DNA of 64,000 nucleotides. Origin: Myxococcales bacterium. GTDB taxonomy: Bacteria > Myxococcota_A > UBA9042. The notes below the pieces were generated by a model that did no database searches, was not told the DNA's origin, and was given only the letters and a program-made list of their open reading frames with translations. The stretch covers positions 22,376-86,375 of the forward strand of contig SHZD01000002.1 in assembly GCA_009692465.1 (NCBI GenBank), read 5' to 3'. Below are positions 27,989 through 38,314 of the stretch, one piece after another; position 1 is the first letter of the stretch, and every line of letters begins with the position of its first letter. The translations under genes and the position numbers were made by a program.

Positions 27989-28906
27989 TTAGAGCGTGGT
28001 TCCGGCAGATTCTACATTAAGATCAAGAAGTTGAAGTGCGCGATCTGCTTGTGCGCTGCCAAAATGAAAGACGCGCAGCAACTGATACCCGCCGCGCTGA
28101 CTGACCTCAGTGGGAACGCGCTCGCCTGGATCGAGAACGATGAACTGCGGCTTGCCCGCATCGTCCGTGACCTCAGTCACAACCGCTGCTAGCCGTCGCG
28201 AGCCCCGCGTGCGCTGCAAGATGGCGATGTCACCGGCCTGGGCATCGTTGTCGGCGCGCAGTTGAGCAAAAGCCCGCAAGAACACTTCCAAATTGGCGCC
28301 GTTCCACGCGCGTTTGCGCTCGTCCAACGTCAGAGCCGGCTTGAATGCCAAACCGTACAGATGGGGATTGCGCGCGCGATGGCGCACGATTGCGCGCCGC
28401 AAAGGCAACTGTCCGATCATGCCTCGCTCAATCAAGTCCAAGTGATTCCCAGAGTTGGCGCGCAAATCCTCAACACTGTACAGCGTCGGCGCGACCTTGC
28501 GCGCCAAATGATCGCGGGCGGCCGCGATCAAGGCCTCAGTTAGTGGATCGCGGTCAGCGGCAGACGCCGACTTGAGCCGCGGTGGTTTGATTGCCAGCGC
28601 AACCTGCCCGGTCCTGCGGTGCGCCGCCGAAGCTGCCGTCGCCTCGCCTTCCGTTTGGGCCACAGCCGTTGGCGGCAACACCAGCGCAGCCGACGGCGCA
28701 CTGCCAGTGCCATGGTTGGCGGCCAAGTGGGTGCCACTGTGCAAATCGACGCCGATCACGCGCCAGCAGGCATAGGCGACCGCGGCGATCACGGCGCCCA
28801 CCGCGGCGATGCTAATCAAGGCGCGCAACAAGGGGCGCCGACTGCGCCGACCGCCGGTAAGCGCTGGACCTGCTTGATGAAATGCGGATGACTGCGGGTG
28901 GGCCAT
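27989..28906 (-). CDS. Membrane-anchored hypothetical protein
   Basis: TM segment LISIAAVGAVIAAVAYACW followed by conserved-looking domain (AWNGANLEVFLRAFAQLRADNDAQAGDIAILQ...). Family not confidently recognised. Confidence 0.6.
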   Translation of the reverse strand: MAHPQSSAFHQAGPALTGGRRSRRPLLRALISIAAVGAVIAAVAYACWRVIGVDLHSGTHLAANHGTGSAPSAALVLPPTAVAQTEGEATAASAAHRRTGQVALAIKPPRLKSASAADRDPLTEALIAAARDHLARKVAPTLYSVEDLRANSGNHLDLIERGMIGQLPLRRAIVRHRARNPHLYGLAFKPALTLDERKRAWNGANLEVFLRAFAQLRADNDAQAGDIAILQRTRGSRRLAAVVTEVTDDAGKPQFIVLDPGERVPTEVSQRGGYQLLRVFHFGSAQADRALQLLDLNVESAGTTL

Positions 28907-29123
28907 GGCTGCTGGCTGTGCGCAAACCGGCCGCCCTTGCTGAGTGCAAGGAGAGGGTTGCTGCAAAGCGTGGCGCCCACCTACGGCCAGCCGCAAAACC
29001 GGTCAATAGCCTTTGTGCAACTCATTGATCTCGATCGTGTTTGTAAAACAACCTTTGGGATCGCCGATCTAGCTGCAAGCGCAAGCGATCGCCGCGCCTA
29101 CAAAACTGGCATTATCCACACCC

Positions 29124-30470
29124 TTATCCACAGGCCAGAGCCGAGGCAAACCGGGCGCGCCACTGGGCAAGATCGAGGCGGGCTCGGTCAGCATGGGCCT
29201 GTTTTCGTTGCCCTTTATCGCGTCTCTTGGCCGGGCCGTCCCCCTGTGGTTCGTCCAACGGCGCAAACAGGCCAAAATGCAGGTTCGACGGCTGAAAGTC
29301 GGGCACGCTGGCGTCGATCACGTGCAACATCAGCGCCCCCAGCGCCGTCGACGCCGGCGGTGGTTCCACAGGCAGATCGCGCAGTTGGGCGGCCAATGCC
29401 ACCGCTACCCACCAACCACTCGCGGTCGATTCTACGTAGCCTTCGACCCCGGTGATCTGCCCCGCAAACCGCAGCTTCGGCTGGGTGTGCAGCCGCATGG
29501 TGGCGTCAAGCAAGCGCGGGCTATCCAAAAACGTATTGCGATGCACCGAACCGTAACGCAAAAACTCAGCCTCCTGCAGACCGGGGATCATGCCAAGCAC
29601 CCGTCGCTGCTCAGCTTGGCGCATCTTGGTTTGAAAACCGACTAAGTTGAAGGCGGTGCGATGGCGATTTTCGGCGCGCAATTGCACGACGGCATAGGCC
29701 CAGCGTCCGGTTCGCGGATCGTCTAGGCCCGTGGGTTTCATCGGCCCAAACCGCAGCGATTTGGGCCCCGACGCGGCGATGACCTCGATAGGCTGACAAC
29801 CGGGAAAGTAGCGGATGCCTTTTTCGAAGTCTTGTAGGGGCAACGACTCGGCAGTCACGATCGCCTCGACAAACGCCGTGTATTGAGCCTTGTCCATCGG
29901 GCAGTTCAAGTAATCGTCGCCGCCGCCCTTGCCCCATCGTGACGCCGCAAACACCTGTTGCATGTCAACCGATTCGGCCGAGACGATCGGCGCTATGGCG
30001 TCGTAAAATGCCAGCCGCTCTTGACCCGTCAGCGTCACCAACTGCGCGGCCAAAGCGTCCGAGGTCAATGGCCCGGTGGCCACGACGGTAGTGATCGGAC
30101 GATCAAGTGCAAGTTCAGTGACTTCACCGGCGACCACCTCAATGCGCGGGTGTTGGCGAATGTGCTGCTCGACCGCCGCGGAAAACAGTTCACGATCAAC
30201 GGCCAACGCATCGCCCGCCGGCACTCGGTGCTGGTCGGCCAGCCGAAAAATCAACGAGTCCAATGCGCGCAGTTCTTCGTGCAAAAGACCGATCGCATTC
30301 AAAGGGTTGTCGCTGCGAAACGAGTTGGAGCACACCAGTTCGGCTAGCGTGTCTGCCGTTTGGGCCGCTGTGCGCCGCAGGGGTTTCATTTCGTACAATT
30401 GAACCGAAATGCCACGCTGAGCCAGCTGCCACGCACATTCGCAACCGGCAAGGCCGCCGCCAACAATCAA
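29124..30470 (-). CDS. trmFO: Methylenetetrahydrofolate--tRNA-(uracil-5-)-methyltransferase TrmFO
   Basis: IVGGGLAGCECAWQLAQRGISVQLYEMKP, LAELVCSNSFRSDNPLNAIGLLHEEL; TTG start. Confidence 0.93.
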   Translation of the reverse strand: MIVGGGLAGCECAWQLAQRGISVQLYEMKPLRRTAAQTADTLAELVCSNSFRSDNPLNAIGLLHEELRALDSLIFRLADQHRVPAGDALAVDRELFSAAVEQHIRQHPRIEVVAGEVTELALDRPITTVVATGPLTSDALAAQLVTLTGQERLAFYDAIAPIVSAESVDMQQVFAASRWGKGGGDDYLNCPMDKAQYTAFVEAIVTAESLPLQDFEKGIRYFPGCQPIEVIAASGPKSLRFGPMKPTGLDDPRTGRWAYAVVQLRAENRHRTAFNLVGFQTKMRQAEQRRVLGMIPGLQEAEFLRYGSVHRNTFLDSPRLLDATMRLHTQPKLRFAGQITGVEGYVESTASGWWVAVALAAQLRDLPVEPPPASTALGALMLHVIDASVPDFQPSNLHFGLFAPLDEPQGDGPAKRRDKGQRKQAHADRARLDLAQWRARFASALACG

Positions 30471-30649
30471 AACTTGCGGTTCGATGGTTCCACTCCCACT
30501 GCGTCGCCAGCCGTGCCGGACGCGATGGCCATGCTATACCGAACTGCGGTGGGCCAACACCAGTGGCTAGAGACCCGACCAATTAACGCCGAACCTCAAA
30601 GAATTTCCAAACAAAACGGAGCGGCCTGACGCCAACCCGCAGGCCATTG

Positions 30650-30725
30650 AATAAGTGCCGCCGGCTCGCGACCCACAAAGCAAGCACTAAGACGCCGAGC
30701 AAATCTTATTTGATCGGCTCTCTAG
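30650..30725 (-). repeat. Family A partial copy A4 (inverted)
   Basis: Reverse complement reads CTAGAGAGCCGATCAAATAAGATTTGCTCGGCGTC..TTGCTTTGTGGGTCGCGAGCC, matching A5. Confidence 0.7.
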
Positions 30726-30880
30726 CCTACCGTCGGGCAGGAATCTTGCCGCGACTGCCCGTGTTCTGTCGCCCGCGGTCTTGCGCGGACTCAACGCTAG
30801 CCTAAATTACGCGCCCTGCGCGCGGTAACCAGTGCCGAGCAGATTGTAGAAACACAGCAAATTAGTTGGAGAATGGCCCG

Positions 30881-33532
30881 ATGGCAAAGAGCAAAGCACC
30901 GATTCCGCCACCGCCCAGCGCTGAGGCGCAGCAGGCTTCCCCACCGCCGCCAGACGCCCCCGCATTGCCGCCCCAAGGGCAAGAAGCTGGGCCGCCATCG
31001 ACCAATTTATTAGCATTAACACTGGCTTTACTTGCCGTTGGCGTCGGCGTCTCCATCTATCTCGTCCGCCACAAATTGCACGTCCTACTCGATCCGGGCT
31101 ACATGTCGAGCTGCAATCTGGGCGGCGCGATCAACTGCGACAAGGTCAACATGTCCGGCATGTCCGAGTTGTTCGGCCTGCCGATCAGCTTGTACGCCAT
31201 CCCCACCTATGTGGCCCAAATTTATTTGGTCGCCACCGCCATGCGCGCAGGCAGTGGCGGCGTCGATGCGGCCACCCGCCGCCGCGGGCTGGACATTGCC
31301 GCCGGCCTTGGCTTATTGGCCAGCGTATTTTCACTGTATTTAGCCTTGTATAGCTCGATTCGGGTGGAAGCCTACTGCCTGTATTGCATCTCGCTGTACG
31401 TCGTCAATTTTGGTTCAACCGCCTTATTGCTGGCTGCCGGATCCAAAACCGTGGGCACGGCGGTGGCCAATTGCCTCAGTCTTCTCAAGAGCTTTGAGCA
31501 ACCCGTGTTGACTTCGGTGTTGGTCGCCGGCATCGGCATGGGCTGCGCGTGGCTGGGCTACGACCACACCAAATCGGCGATGGAGCACAGCTACAAGGAC
31601 TGCCTCGACTGCCAAATGGACTCGAACTTGCCCAAGTGCAAGACGATCAAGTGTGGCAACGCCGCCGCTCCGGTCACCGTCGACGCGGCTGCCTCTGCAG
31701 CCGCCAGTGCGGCCGCCGCGAGCCAAGCCGGTGCCCAAACCAACCAAGGAGCCGCGACGGCCGGCATCGCCCCAGTCCAAGCGGGGCAGGCGATCCCAAG
31801 CGGTGCCGCGGCGGTCGGCATGGATGGTTCCGAGTGCGGCAAGACTTACGGCGTGTTGACCAAAGAAGACGGGTGGACGATCTACAATCCGTGCTTTGAT
31901 GAAGAGGACTTGCGCGATACGATTGGCCCCAAAGACGCCAAGGTCACGGTGGTCAAGTACTCCGACTTTGAGTGTCCGTATTGCAAGTACTTAGCGATGA
32001 CCATGGAACCGGTCAAGACCAAGTTTAAGGATAAAGTTCGCTTTATTATGAAGCACTTTCCGATGAATCCGACCTGCAATCGCTATATGCAGGGCTACGA
32101 CAAGCACCCCAATGCCTGCAATGCCCACGCCACCGGTCTGTGTGCTGGCCGCCAGAATAAGTTCTGGGAAATGCACGACAAGTTGTACGCCAATCAACCC
32201 AGCTTGGATCCAGCGGCCAACCGCAAAGCGGCTGAAGAATTGGGCTTGGACATGGCCAAATACGACGCTTGCATTGCAGATCCGTCGATTTGGCAGAAAT
32301 TCAACAAGGATATCGATGCTGCGGTACGCGCGGGCATCAACGGTGCGCCGCGAACCTACATCAACGGAATGTTGGTCACCGGCTCGGCAACCACCCAAAT
32401 TTTGGAATATATGGTCCAAAAGGCGCTGGATGACCCGCGGCCGGCTTGGGTCCGTTTCGAGCAAGACAAGCTCAAGCAAGCCCAATTGGCCCCTAAACCC
32501 GACGGCACTCACATGATCGCCGCCAAGACGGCCAAAGGCGCGTTCTATATTGATCCCTATGAAGCGTCGATTGCCAAAGATGGGCGCGCGGTCAGCATTG
32601 CCGACGTCGATCCGGCGATGGCTTCGTGGGTCGAAGCCGAGCAAGCGTGCAAGCAGGCCGGCAAGCGCTTGTGCAGCGAAGAGGAGTGGGTGTCGGCCTG
32701 TTCGGGCGTGCCCGCGATCGACAACAACACCAATCAGCAGTTTGCCGACGACGACGTCGAGGGCAATATGTATCCGTATGGCACGTTTTATGAGGCCGGC
32801 AACTGCGTCGATCAAGAGGACAAGTACAAGGGCAAATACGTCAAGACTGGCACTAAGGACAAATGTCGCACCCCGGCAGGTATTTTCGATCTTGCTGGCA
32901 ACATTGGCGAATGGACCGGCGCCACCAAAGAAACCGCTGGCTTGATGGGCGGGCACAACAATTCGGGCGAACGGGCGGCGTGCAATCAAGGCTCACGCAG
33001 CTTTGGGGTCGGCAATCGCAATCAGACTACCGGCTTTCGCTGTTGTGCTGATGCCGACGTTGCCCAAAAGAACGTTGCCCCGTCGGACCTCAAGGGTAGC
33101 GACACCGACTTGGTCGGCAAGCCGGTGCCCGCCTTCACCGGCAAAGACAGCAACGGCATCGTCATTGATTCCGATGGCTTCAAGGGCAAAGTCACGCTCG
33201 TTAATTTCTTTGCTTCGTGGTGCGGACCGTGCAAGAAGGAGTTCCCCGAACTGGTCACCTTGTGGAAAGAGCACAAAAGCAAAGGATTTCAAGTCGTTAG
33301 TATTGGCGTCGACCGCGAAGAGGGGCGCTCGCTGGAATTCGCCAATGGTTTTGAATGTCCGTGGGGCGTCATCGCCGATCCGGAGTCTGAGCTGATGGGT
33401 AAATTCAACGTCTATTCGATGCCGGCGACCTTCATTGTCGACCGCAAGGGTGTGATTCAGTTCTACGACACTGGCTTTAAGCCCGAAGAGCAACTCCAAA
33501 AATTGCGCGACGCCATCACCAAACAGCTGTAA
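30881..33532 (+). CDS. Four-domain fusion: VKOR - DsbA-like thioredoxin - formylglycine-generating-enzyme/sulfatase-modifying-factor-like - TlpA-like thioredoxin
   Basis: VKOR TM helices with EAYCLYC; DsbA-like YSDFECPYCKYLA and GAPRTYING; FGE-like YIDPYEASIA..EAEQACKQAGKRLCSEEEW..GIFDLAGNIGEWTG..GFRCC; TlpA-like VNFFASWCGPCKKEFPEL. RBS GGAG before 30881. Confidence 0.88.
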   Translation: MAKSKAPIPPPPSAEAQQASPPPPDAPALPPQGQEAGPPSTNLLALTLALLAVGVGVSIYLVRHKLHVLLDPGYMSSCNLGGAINCDKVNMSGMSELFGLPISLYAIPTYVAQIYLVATAMRAGSGGVDAATRRRGLDIAAGLGLLASVFSLYLALYSSIRVEAYCLYCISLYVVNFGSTALLLAAGSKTVGTAVANCLSLLKSFEQPVLTSVLVAGIGMGCAWLGYDHTKSAMEHSYKDCLDCQMDSNLPKCKTIKCGNAAAPVTVDAAASAAASAAAASQAGAQTNQGAATAGIAPVQAGQAIPSGAAAVGMDGSECGKTYGVLTKEDGWTIYNPCFDEEDLRDTIGPKDAKVTVVKYSDFECPYCKYLAMTMEPVKTKFKDKVRFIMKHFPMNPTCNRYMQGYDKHPNACNAHATGLCAGRQNKFWEMHDKLYANQPSLDPAANRKAAEELGLDMAKYDACIADPSIWQKFNKDIDAAVRAGINGAPRTYINGMLVTGSATTQILEYMVQKALDDPRPAWVRFEQDKLKQAQLAPKPDGTHMIAAKTAKGAFYIDPYEASIAKDGRAVSIADVDPAMASWVEAEQACKQAGKRLCSEEEWVSACSGVPAIDNNTNQQFADDDVEGNMYPYGTFYEAGNCVDQEDKYKGKYVKTGTKDKCRTPAGIFDLAGNIGEWTGATKETAGLMGGHNNSGERAACNQGSRSFGVGNRNQTTGFRCCADADVAQKNVAPSDLKGSDTDLVGKPVPAFTGKDSNGIVIDSDGFKGKVTLVNFFASWCGPCKKEFPELVTLWKEHKSKGFQVVSIGVDREEGRSLEFANGFECPWGVIADPESELMGKFNVYSMPATFIVDRKGVIQFYDTGFKPEEQLQKLRDAITKQL

Positions 33533-33560
33533 GCGAGCGCAGCAGCCCCCTAATCAGCGC

Positions 33561-34382
33561 GTGCGTCCGCAATCATTGCTCCTCGGCTTGCGGGACCTAG
33601 GCAAGCCGTACTGGCTGCTGATCGCCAATGCGGGGCTGCTCATCGGGTTGGCCTGCGGCTGCAGTCGAGTCGCGGCGCCCTCCCAAGTGGTGGATTGGCG
33701 ATCGCTGCGGCCGGGCCTGAGCTACGCGGCTGTTTCGATCGGCATCGACAACGGCGATCACCGCGCCAGTGCCCACGTGGTCCGCTTCGATCCCAGTCGG
33801 TACGAGTTGCAAGTGGTGCTGGCCGCCGAAACTGGCGCTTCGCTCGCGCAGGCTTCTGCCTTTCGCCAAGCTGCCCACGGTCTGGTCGCCTTTAATGGAG
33901 GCTATTTTGATCACCAATGGCGGCCTTTGGGGCTGCTGGTTAGCCGTGGCGCTGAACTGTCGCCGTTGCGCAAAGTCGACCACGGCGTGTTTGCACTGGC
34001 GCGGCACGCGGCACTGGTTCGCCACGCCCGTCAATGGCTTGCCCCGCCCGACCTAGAGTTTGCGCTGGAGTGCGGGCCGCGGTTGCTGATCGGCGGCCAA
34101 GCCCCCCATTTTCGCTCTGCTGATCGCGCCCGCCGTACTGCACTGGCACTCGATGACCGCGGTCGGGTTGTGGTCGCTGTCACTGAAGGGGTTGTAAGTC
34201 TTGCTGAGTTCGCTAATTGGCTGAGCAAACCAGCCACTGCAGGTGGGGTCGGAGCGACAGAGGCACTCAACCTCGACGGCGGTCCGTCGTCTATGTTGGA
34301 GGTGGCGGTGGACGCTACTTTTGCGCAAGTGTTGGCGCCAACCCCCGTGCCGGTCGGTGTTGCGATTGTCGAGCGCAAGTAG
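33561..34382 (+). CDS. Phosphodiester glycosidase family (NAGPA-like) protein
   Basis: GLVAFNGGYFDHQWRPLGLLVSRG, ALNLDGGPSSML; lipobox-like ACGC; GTG start. Confidence 0.8.
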   Translation: MRPQSLLLGLRDLGKPYWLLIANAGLLIGLACGCSRVAAPSQVVDWRSLRPGLSYAAVSIGIDNGDHRASAHVVRFDPSRYELQVVLAAETGASLAQASAFRQAAHGLVAFNGGYFDHQWRPLGLLVSRGAELSPLRKVDHGVFALARHAALVRHARQWLAPPDLEFALECGPRLLIGGQAPHFRSADRARRTALALDDRGRVVVAVTEGVVSLAEFANWLSKPATAGGVGATEALNLDGGPSSMLEVAVDATFAQVLAPTPVPVGVAIVERK

Positions 34383-34546
34383 AAGGCCCCTTTGCAACAT
34401 CGGAGGATCACATGTGTTTGATCGACGCTCTCAATTTTGGAATCGGCGGCAATTTGGTGCACACTATCAGGCTGCATTGGCGGCGCCTGCGGCCGCCAGT
34501 GCTTTCGGTCTGCGCGATTTCAGGCCGTATTTTCAAGGACTTTTTG

Positions 34547-36157
34547 ATGCTTTTCGCTCCCCAACGCCCCCTGCTGACGACGACGCGCCGAGCCGCTCGG
34601 CTGCTGGCGTTGCTCGTGCTGTTGCCGGTGACCACCCTTTTGGTCGGCACGCTGCCGGGCAACGGCGTGATCACCAGCGCGTACGCGGCCGACGAAGACA
34701 AGCCAGCGCTGGCCGTCGTCCACTTCGTCAAACGCGGCGACGCCGGCATGTTGAGCGTGCAACGCATCGAAGAATACCTGCGGCAGATGCTCGACGCCGG
34801 CGGTGCGGTCAAGATGTTGCCGGCCAAAGTCGTCGAACTGGGAAAGCCGCTGACGGGACCGGTTCGCCCGGCCGCCGCGGCCAATCTACCGGTGTCGCCT
34901 CAGGCCAAAGCTATTGAAAAAGCAGATAAACTTGTCGCTGCAGCTCGCGATATCGTCGCCGAGGGCGAGGCGCTGGCCGATGGCATCAAGCTTTTGGCGG
35001 CGGCTGTGGAGCGGTATGAGGCCAACTTTGTCGAGTTGGCTGATTTCTCTAAGTTAGTAGATGCGTACGCGCTAAACGCCCAGGCGTTGCTGATGCAAGG
35101 CGACACCAAAGGCGCCGCTGAGTGGGTAGCCCGCGCTTTGGCGATTCAGCCGACTTTTGTGGTCGATGGGCGCAAGCAAAACAAGGACCTCAAGGCCGTA
35201 GTGGACAAATCCCGCGACGGGTTGGAAGCCAAGCCGCGCACGACCATTGCCGTCGAATCCACCCAACCCGATTCGGAGGTTTACGTCGACGGCGTCAAGA
35301 TTGGCACCGCTCCGGCCACCGCCAGCGATCTGCTTGCCGGCGTTCATTTCGTTCAGGTGCGCAAGGCTGGAGCATCGCCGTGGGGCCAACAGCTACTCGC
35401 CAAAGGTAAGCCTTTGCAAACAAAGGCTATACTTCAAATGCAGGTGGCACCAGAAAACGAGATCGCCATCTCAGTGAGCCCAGACGACATCAAGGAGTTT
35501 GCCAATAAGGGCAACTTTGGCGAGAAGATCTTTAAGAATTCTGCTGCGTTGTTCGCTCGGCAAATCGCGGCGACTCACATTTTATTTGGCCTGGTCAACC
35601 GGCGCCCTAGCACCCTAGAACTACACCTTTTCGTGTTTTCCACCAAGACCAAGAAAACCTGCAGCGTTTCGCCGATTGAGTACGCAGCCAATCTCAACAA
35701 CTTGCAGATGCAGACACTGGACGCTGAAGGCAAGGTGCGTATCGCCGTCCTCAACTGCGCCACCGATGTCAGCGGCGTACCCGCCATTTATGCCAACGCT
35801 CCCCAGCCGAAAGATGAACCGGTAGCGCCGGACATCGTGCCGACCCCGCCCGATGCCGAGCCCAAGGCCGATGTCACGGACGACCCCAAACCGGAGCCCA
35901 AGCCGGAGCCGAAACCGCAGCCCAAGCCGGAACCGCGGCGCGCGGATGTGCTCAAGAAAGTTGAAAAAGACGACCCTTACAAGGACTTACTGAAGGATTC
36001 CAATGCTGACGCCACCGATAAGCCGTTCTATACCACTTGGTGGTTTTGGACAGCCGTCGGCGTGGTGGCCGTCGGTGGTGGCGGTGCGGGCGCCTACGCG
36101 GCGACTCGCGGTGGCAATGTGGTGACCGGGTATGGTGTCAAGGTGACAGTGCCCTAG
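34547..36157 (+). CDS. PEGA-domain protein with Pro/Glu/Lys linker and C-terminal TM
   Basis: Signal peptide ending YAADEDKPA; TTIAVESTQPDSEVYVDGVKIGTAPA (PEGA); PKPEPKPEPKPQPKPEP; TTWWFWTAVGVVAVGGGGAGAYAA. ATG at 34547. Confidence 0.8.
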   Translation: MLFAPQRPLLTTTRRAARLLALLVLLPVTTLLVGTLPGNGVITSAYAADEDKPALAVVHFVKRGDAGMLSVQRIEEYLRQMLDAGGAVKMLPAKVVELGKPLTGPVRPAAAANLPVSPQAKAIEKADKLVAAARDIVAEGEALADGIKLLAAAVERYEANFVELADFSKLVDAYALNAQALLMQGDTKGAAEWVARALAIQPTFVVDGRKQNKDLKAVVDKSRDGLEAKPRTTIAVESTQPDSEVYVDGVKIGTAPATASDLLAGVHFVQVRKAGASPWGQQLLAKGKPLQTKAILQMQVAPENEIAISVSPDDIKEFANKGNFGEKIFKNSAALFARQIAATHILFGLVNRRPSTLELHLFVFSTKTKKTCSVSPIEYAANLNNLQMQTLDAEGKVRIAVLNCATDVSGVPAIYANAPQPKDEPVAPDIVPTPPDAEPKADVTDDPKPEPKPEPKPQPKPEPRRADVLKKVEKDDPYKDLLKDSNADATDKPFYTTWWFWTAVGVVAVGGGGAGAYAATRGGNVVTGYGVKVTVP

Positions 36158-36265
36158 AGAGCCGATCAAATTAGATTTGCTCGGCGTCTCCTTGCTTGTT
36201 TCGTGGGTCGCGAGCGTGCGCCCGAGGCTTGCCGCCGCTTCGGTTTTGTTCGGGAATTTATTGAG
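36154..36265 (+). repeat. Family A element copy A5 beginning at the stop codon of the PEGA gene
   Basis: CTAGAGAGCCGATCAAATTAGATTTGCTCGGCGTCTCCTTGCTTGTTTCGTGGGTCGCGAG; left half matches A4 closely. Confidence 0.7.
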
Positions 36266-36370
36266 TGTCGGCGATAGTTGGTCGCGTCTGCGAAGCGGTC
36301 GACCAAGGCGTACGTAACCGGCGCCAAATTTGGACTGCGTGTGCGTATGATCAGGGGCGGAGTGACACGA

Positions 36371-38191
36371 ATGGAACAATTGGCACACTCTTGGGCAAGG
36401 CCGTTCGCGCCGAGTACTTTGCGGTGGTTAACCGTTGCTCGGCACTGGTCAAAGTGCGCCGCGCTCGTCGGCGCGGTTGCGTGTGCTGGCGAGGTCAAAC
36501 CGCCGACGACGGTCGAATTGGCCGTTCGCAAACCGGTTGCCAGCGAGGACAACCCGTTCGGCTTGGCCGGCGACAAGTTTGTGGCCATTACTGCGGAGGT
36601 CCCCGGGGTTCTGGACGGCACCTACCGCTCGGTCAAACCCTACGCCCCAGGCGCCGCGCTCGATTTGGGTTGTACCTCTGCAACCGCATGTCCTGGTATC
36701 CCTTACGCAACTGGTGTCCAGGTCCGCGTAGAGTTATGGTCCAGCGACAAAGGTGCGCCCGCGCCGCCCGTTGTCGGCCGCGGTCGTTCGGTGCCGTTTG
36801 AGCAAGCCAAGGGCGGCGCCACCAAGAAACTCATGCCGTACGTCACCCGCACCAATCGCTTTGCCCCCGCCGAGTCCGACGCCGGAAGCAAGGCGCTCAT
36901 TGCGGCCAAAGCCGGCGCCGCCACTGCGACTCAACCCGGGCCGGATGGCAATGTCTATATTATCGGCGGCGCCGAGCCATTACCAAACAAAAACAATGCA
37001 TTTGATATCGCCAGCTATACCAATTTTTCCGACGCCATCGCCAAGTATTCGCCCAATTTGCGCCAAGTCGGTATGGTCAGCGACCTAGGCCCAGACTACC
37101 GCCTAAAGGTGGCGCGCGCGTTTCATTCCGCGGCAGCCAGCCGCAACATCGTCGCCATTGTCGGCGGTTACATCGCGGGTCAAAACAGCGCCAAATTCAC
37201 CAACTCCATTGAGTACATTGAAAGCAACGACAAGGTGCGCACAAGCATTGGCAAGTCGCCCGATTTGGTCTTCGCCCGCGCCGGCGCGAGCGTCGTGTGC
37301 CTTTTTGACGACGACGAGTATTTTCTGATTCTGGCCGGCAAAGGCGAAATCGACTGCACCAAGGAGGCCTACTGCGCCGGTAACACTTGGGAATTATGGC
37401 ATAAAACTGCAGGAAACCTGGCTCAAGGACAACTCAAGGATCCGCGCTGGAATCACGCGGTCGTCAAAGTACCAAGTGCCGATGGCGGCTATGTCATGCT
37501 CATCGGTGGCGAAAATGACGTCGGCGTGCTGCAGACCTTTGAAGTAATTCAGTATTCTAAACAAGGGTTTGTGTCCAAAAAGGGTCAGGCCTGCAAGCCC
37601 GAAGCCAAAGGCTACGGCACCTGCGAACCACCGACTTCTTCGACATTTTACTGGGAACCGCTTACTCAGGGGCTTCCCGTTGCCCGCACGCTGCCCGGCG
37701 CGTTGTTTTCAACCGTCCCCCGTGGTACGGCCAACTTCGACTATCGCTACGTGTACATCGTGGGTGGCTTTGAAGACACCGCACACACCAAACCGTTGGC
37801 CCGTATGGATGTTTTCAACATTGGCAAAGGCAGTTATCTCAATCCAGATGGTTACCCGATGCAGGTCGCGCGCGGCGCGCCGATGGTAGCGCTGGTGCCC
37901 CATGGGCCCACCGAAGGGCAAGTCTTGATTGCCGGCGGCAGTAAGTCGGACACCCAGCATCTGAACAGCGCGGAATTCGTGTTTGTTCGCGTGGTTGATC
38001 GCACAGTGTCGCCGCCGACCACGTCGATCGAAATCGCCCCAGTGGACAATGATCTGCCCGACGGCGTGCGCGTCTTGGGCAACGCGGTGGCTCTCAACAC
38101 CGGGCACGTCCTCGTGGTCGGCGGCGTCGGCACCGGTGCTGGCAATGCCCTTGAAGTTCGCAACGAGATTGCCTTATGGAATCCTTTTTGA
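36371..38191 (+). CDS. Kelch-repeat-type secreted protein
   Basis: Repeated NVYIIGGAE, IVAIVGGYIAG, YVMLIGGEND, YVYIVGGFED, QVLIAGGSKS, HVLVVGGVGT beta-propeller signatures; ATG at 36371. Confidence 0.8.
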   Translation: MEQLAHSWARPFAPSTLRWLTVARHWSKCAALVGAVACAGEVKPPTTVELAVRKPVASEDNPFGLAGDKFVAITAEVPGVLDGTYRSVKPYAPGAALDLGCTSATACPGIPYATGVQVRVELWSSDKGAPAPPVVGRGRSVPFEQAKGGATKKLMPYVTRTNRFAPAESDAGSKALIAAKAGAATATQPGPDGNVYIIGGAEPLPNKNNAFDIASYTNFSDAIAKYSPNLRQVGMVSDLGPDYRLKVARAFHSAAASRNIVAIVGGYIAGQNSAKFTNSIEYIESNDKVRTSIGKSPDLVFARAGASVVCLFDDDEYFLILAGKGEIDCTKEAYCAGNTWELWHKTAGNLAQGQLKDPRWNHAVVKVPSADGGYVMLIGGENDVGVLQTFEVIQYSKQGFVSKKGQACKPEAKGYGTCEPPTSSTFYWEPLTQGLPVARTLPGALFSTVPRGTANFDYRYVYIVGGFEDTAHTKPLARMDVFNIGKGSYLNPDGYPMQVARGAPMVALVPHGPTEGQVLIAGGSKSDTQHLNSAEFVFVRVVDRTVSPPTTSIEIAPVDNDLPDGVRVLGNAVALNTGHVLVVGGVGTGAGNALEVRNEIALWNPF

Positions 38192-38314
38192 CAGGTTCGG
38201 TGCCGGTTGAGCCCAAGTCGAGTCTGCAAATCGCTCGGTGTGATGCGGTTCAGACCGCTAATGTGGTGTCGCCCGGGCCGGGGTAGTTCGGTTCGGTCAG
38301 CCGTTGTGCCTTCA

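Noticed and set aside
31991-32989. 332-aa minus ORF antisense to the VKOR fusion
   Set aside because: Overlaps DsbA-like and FGE-like coding sequence with strong motifs on the + strand.
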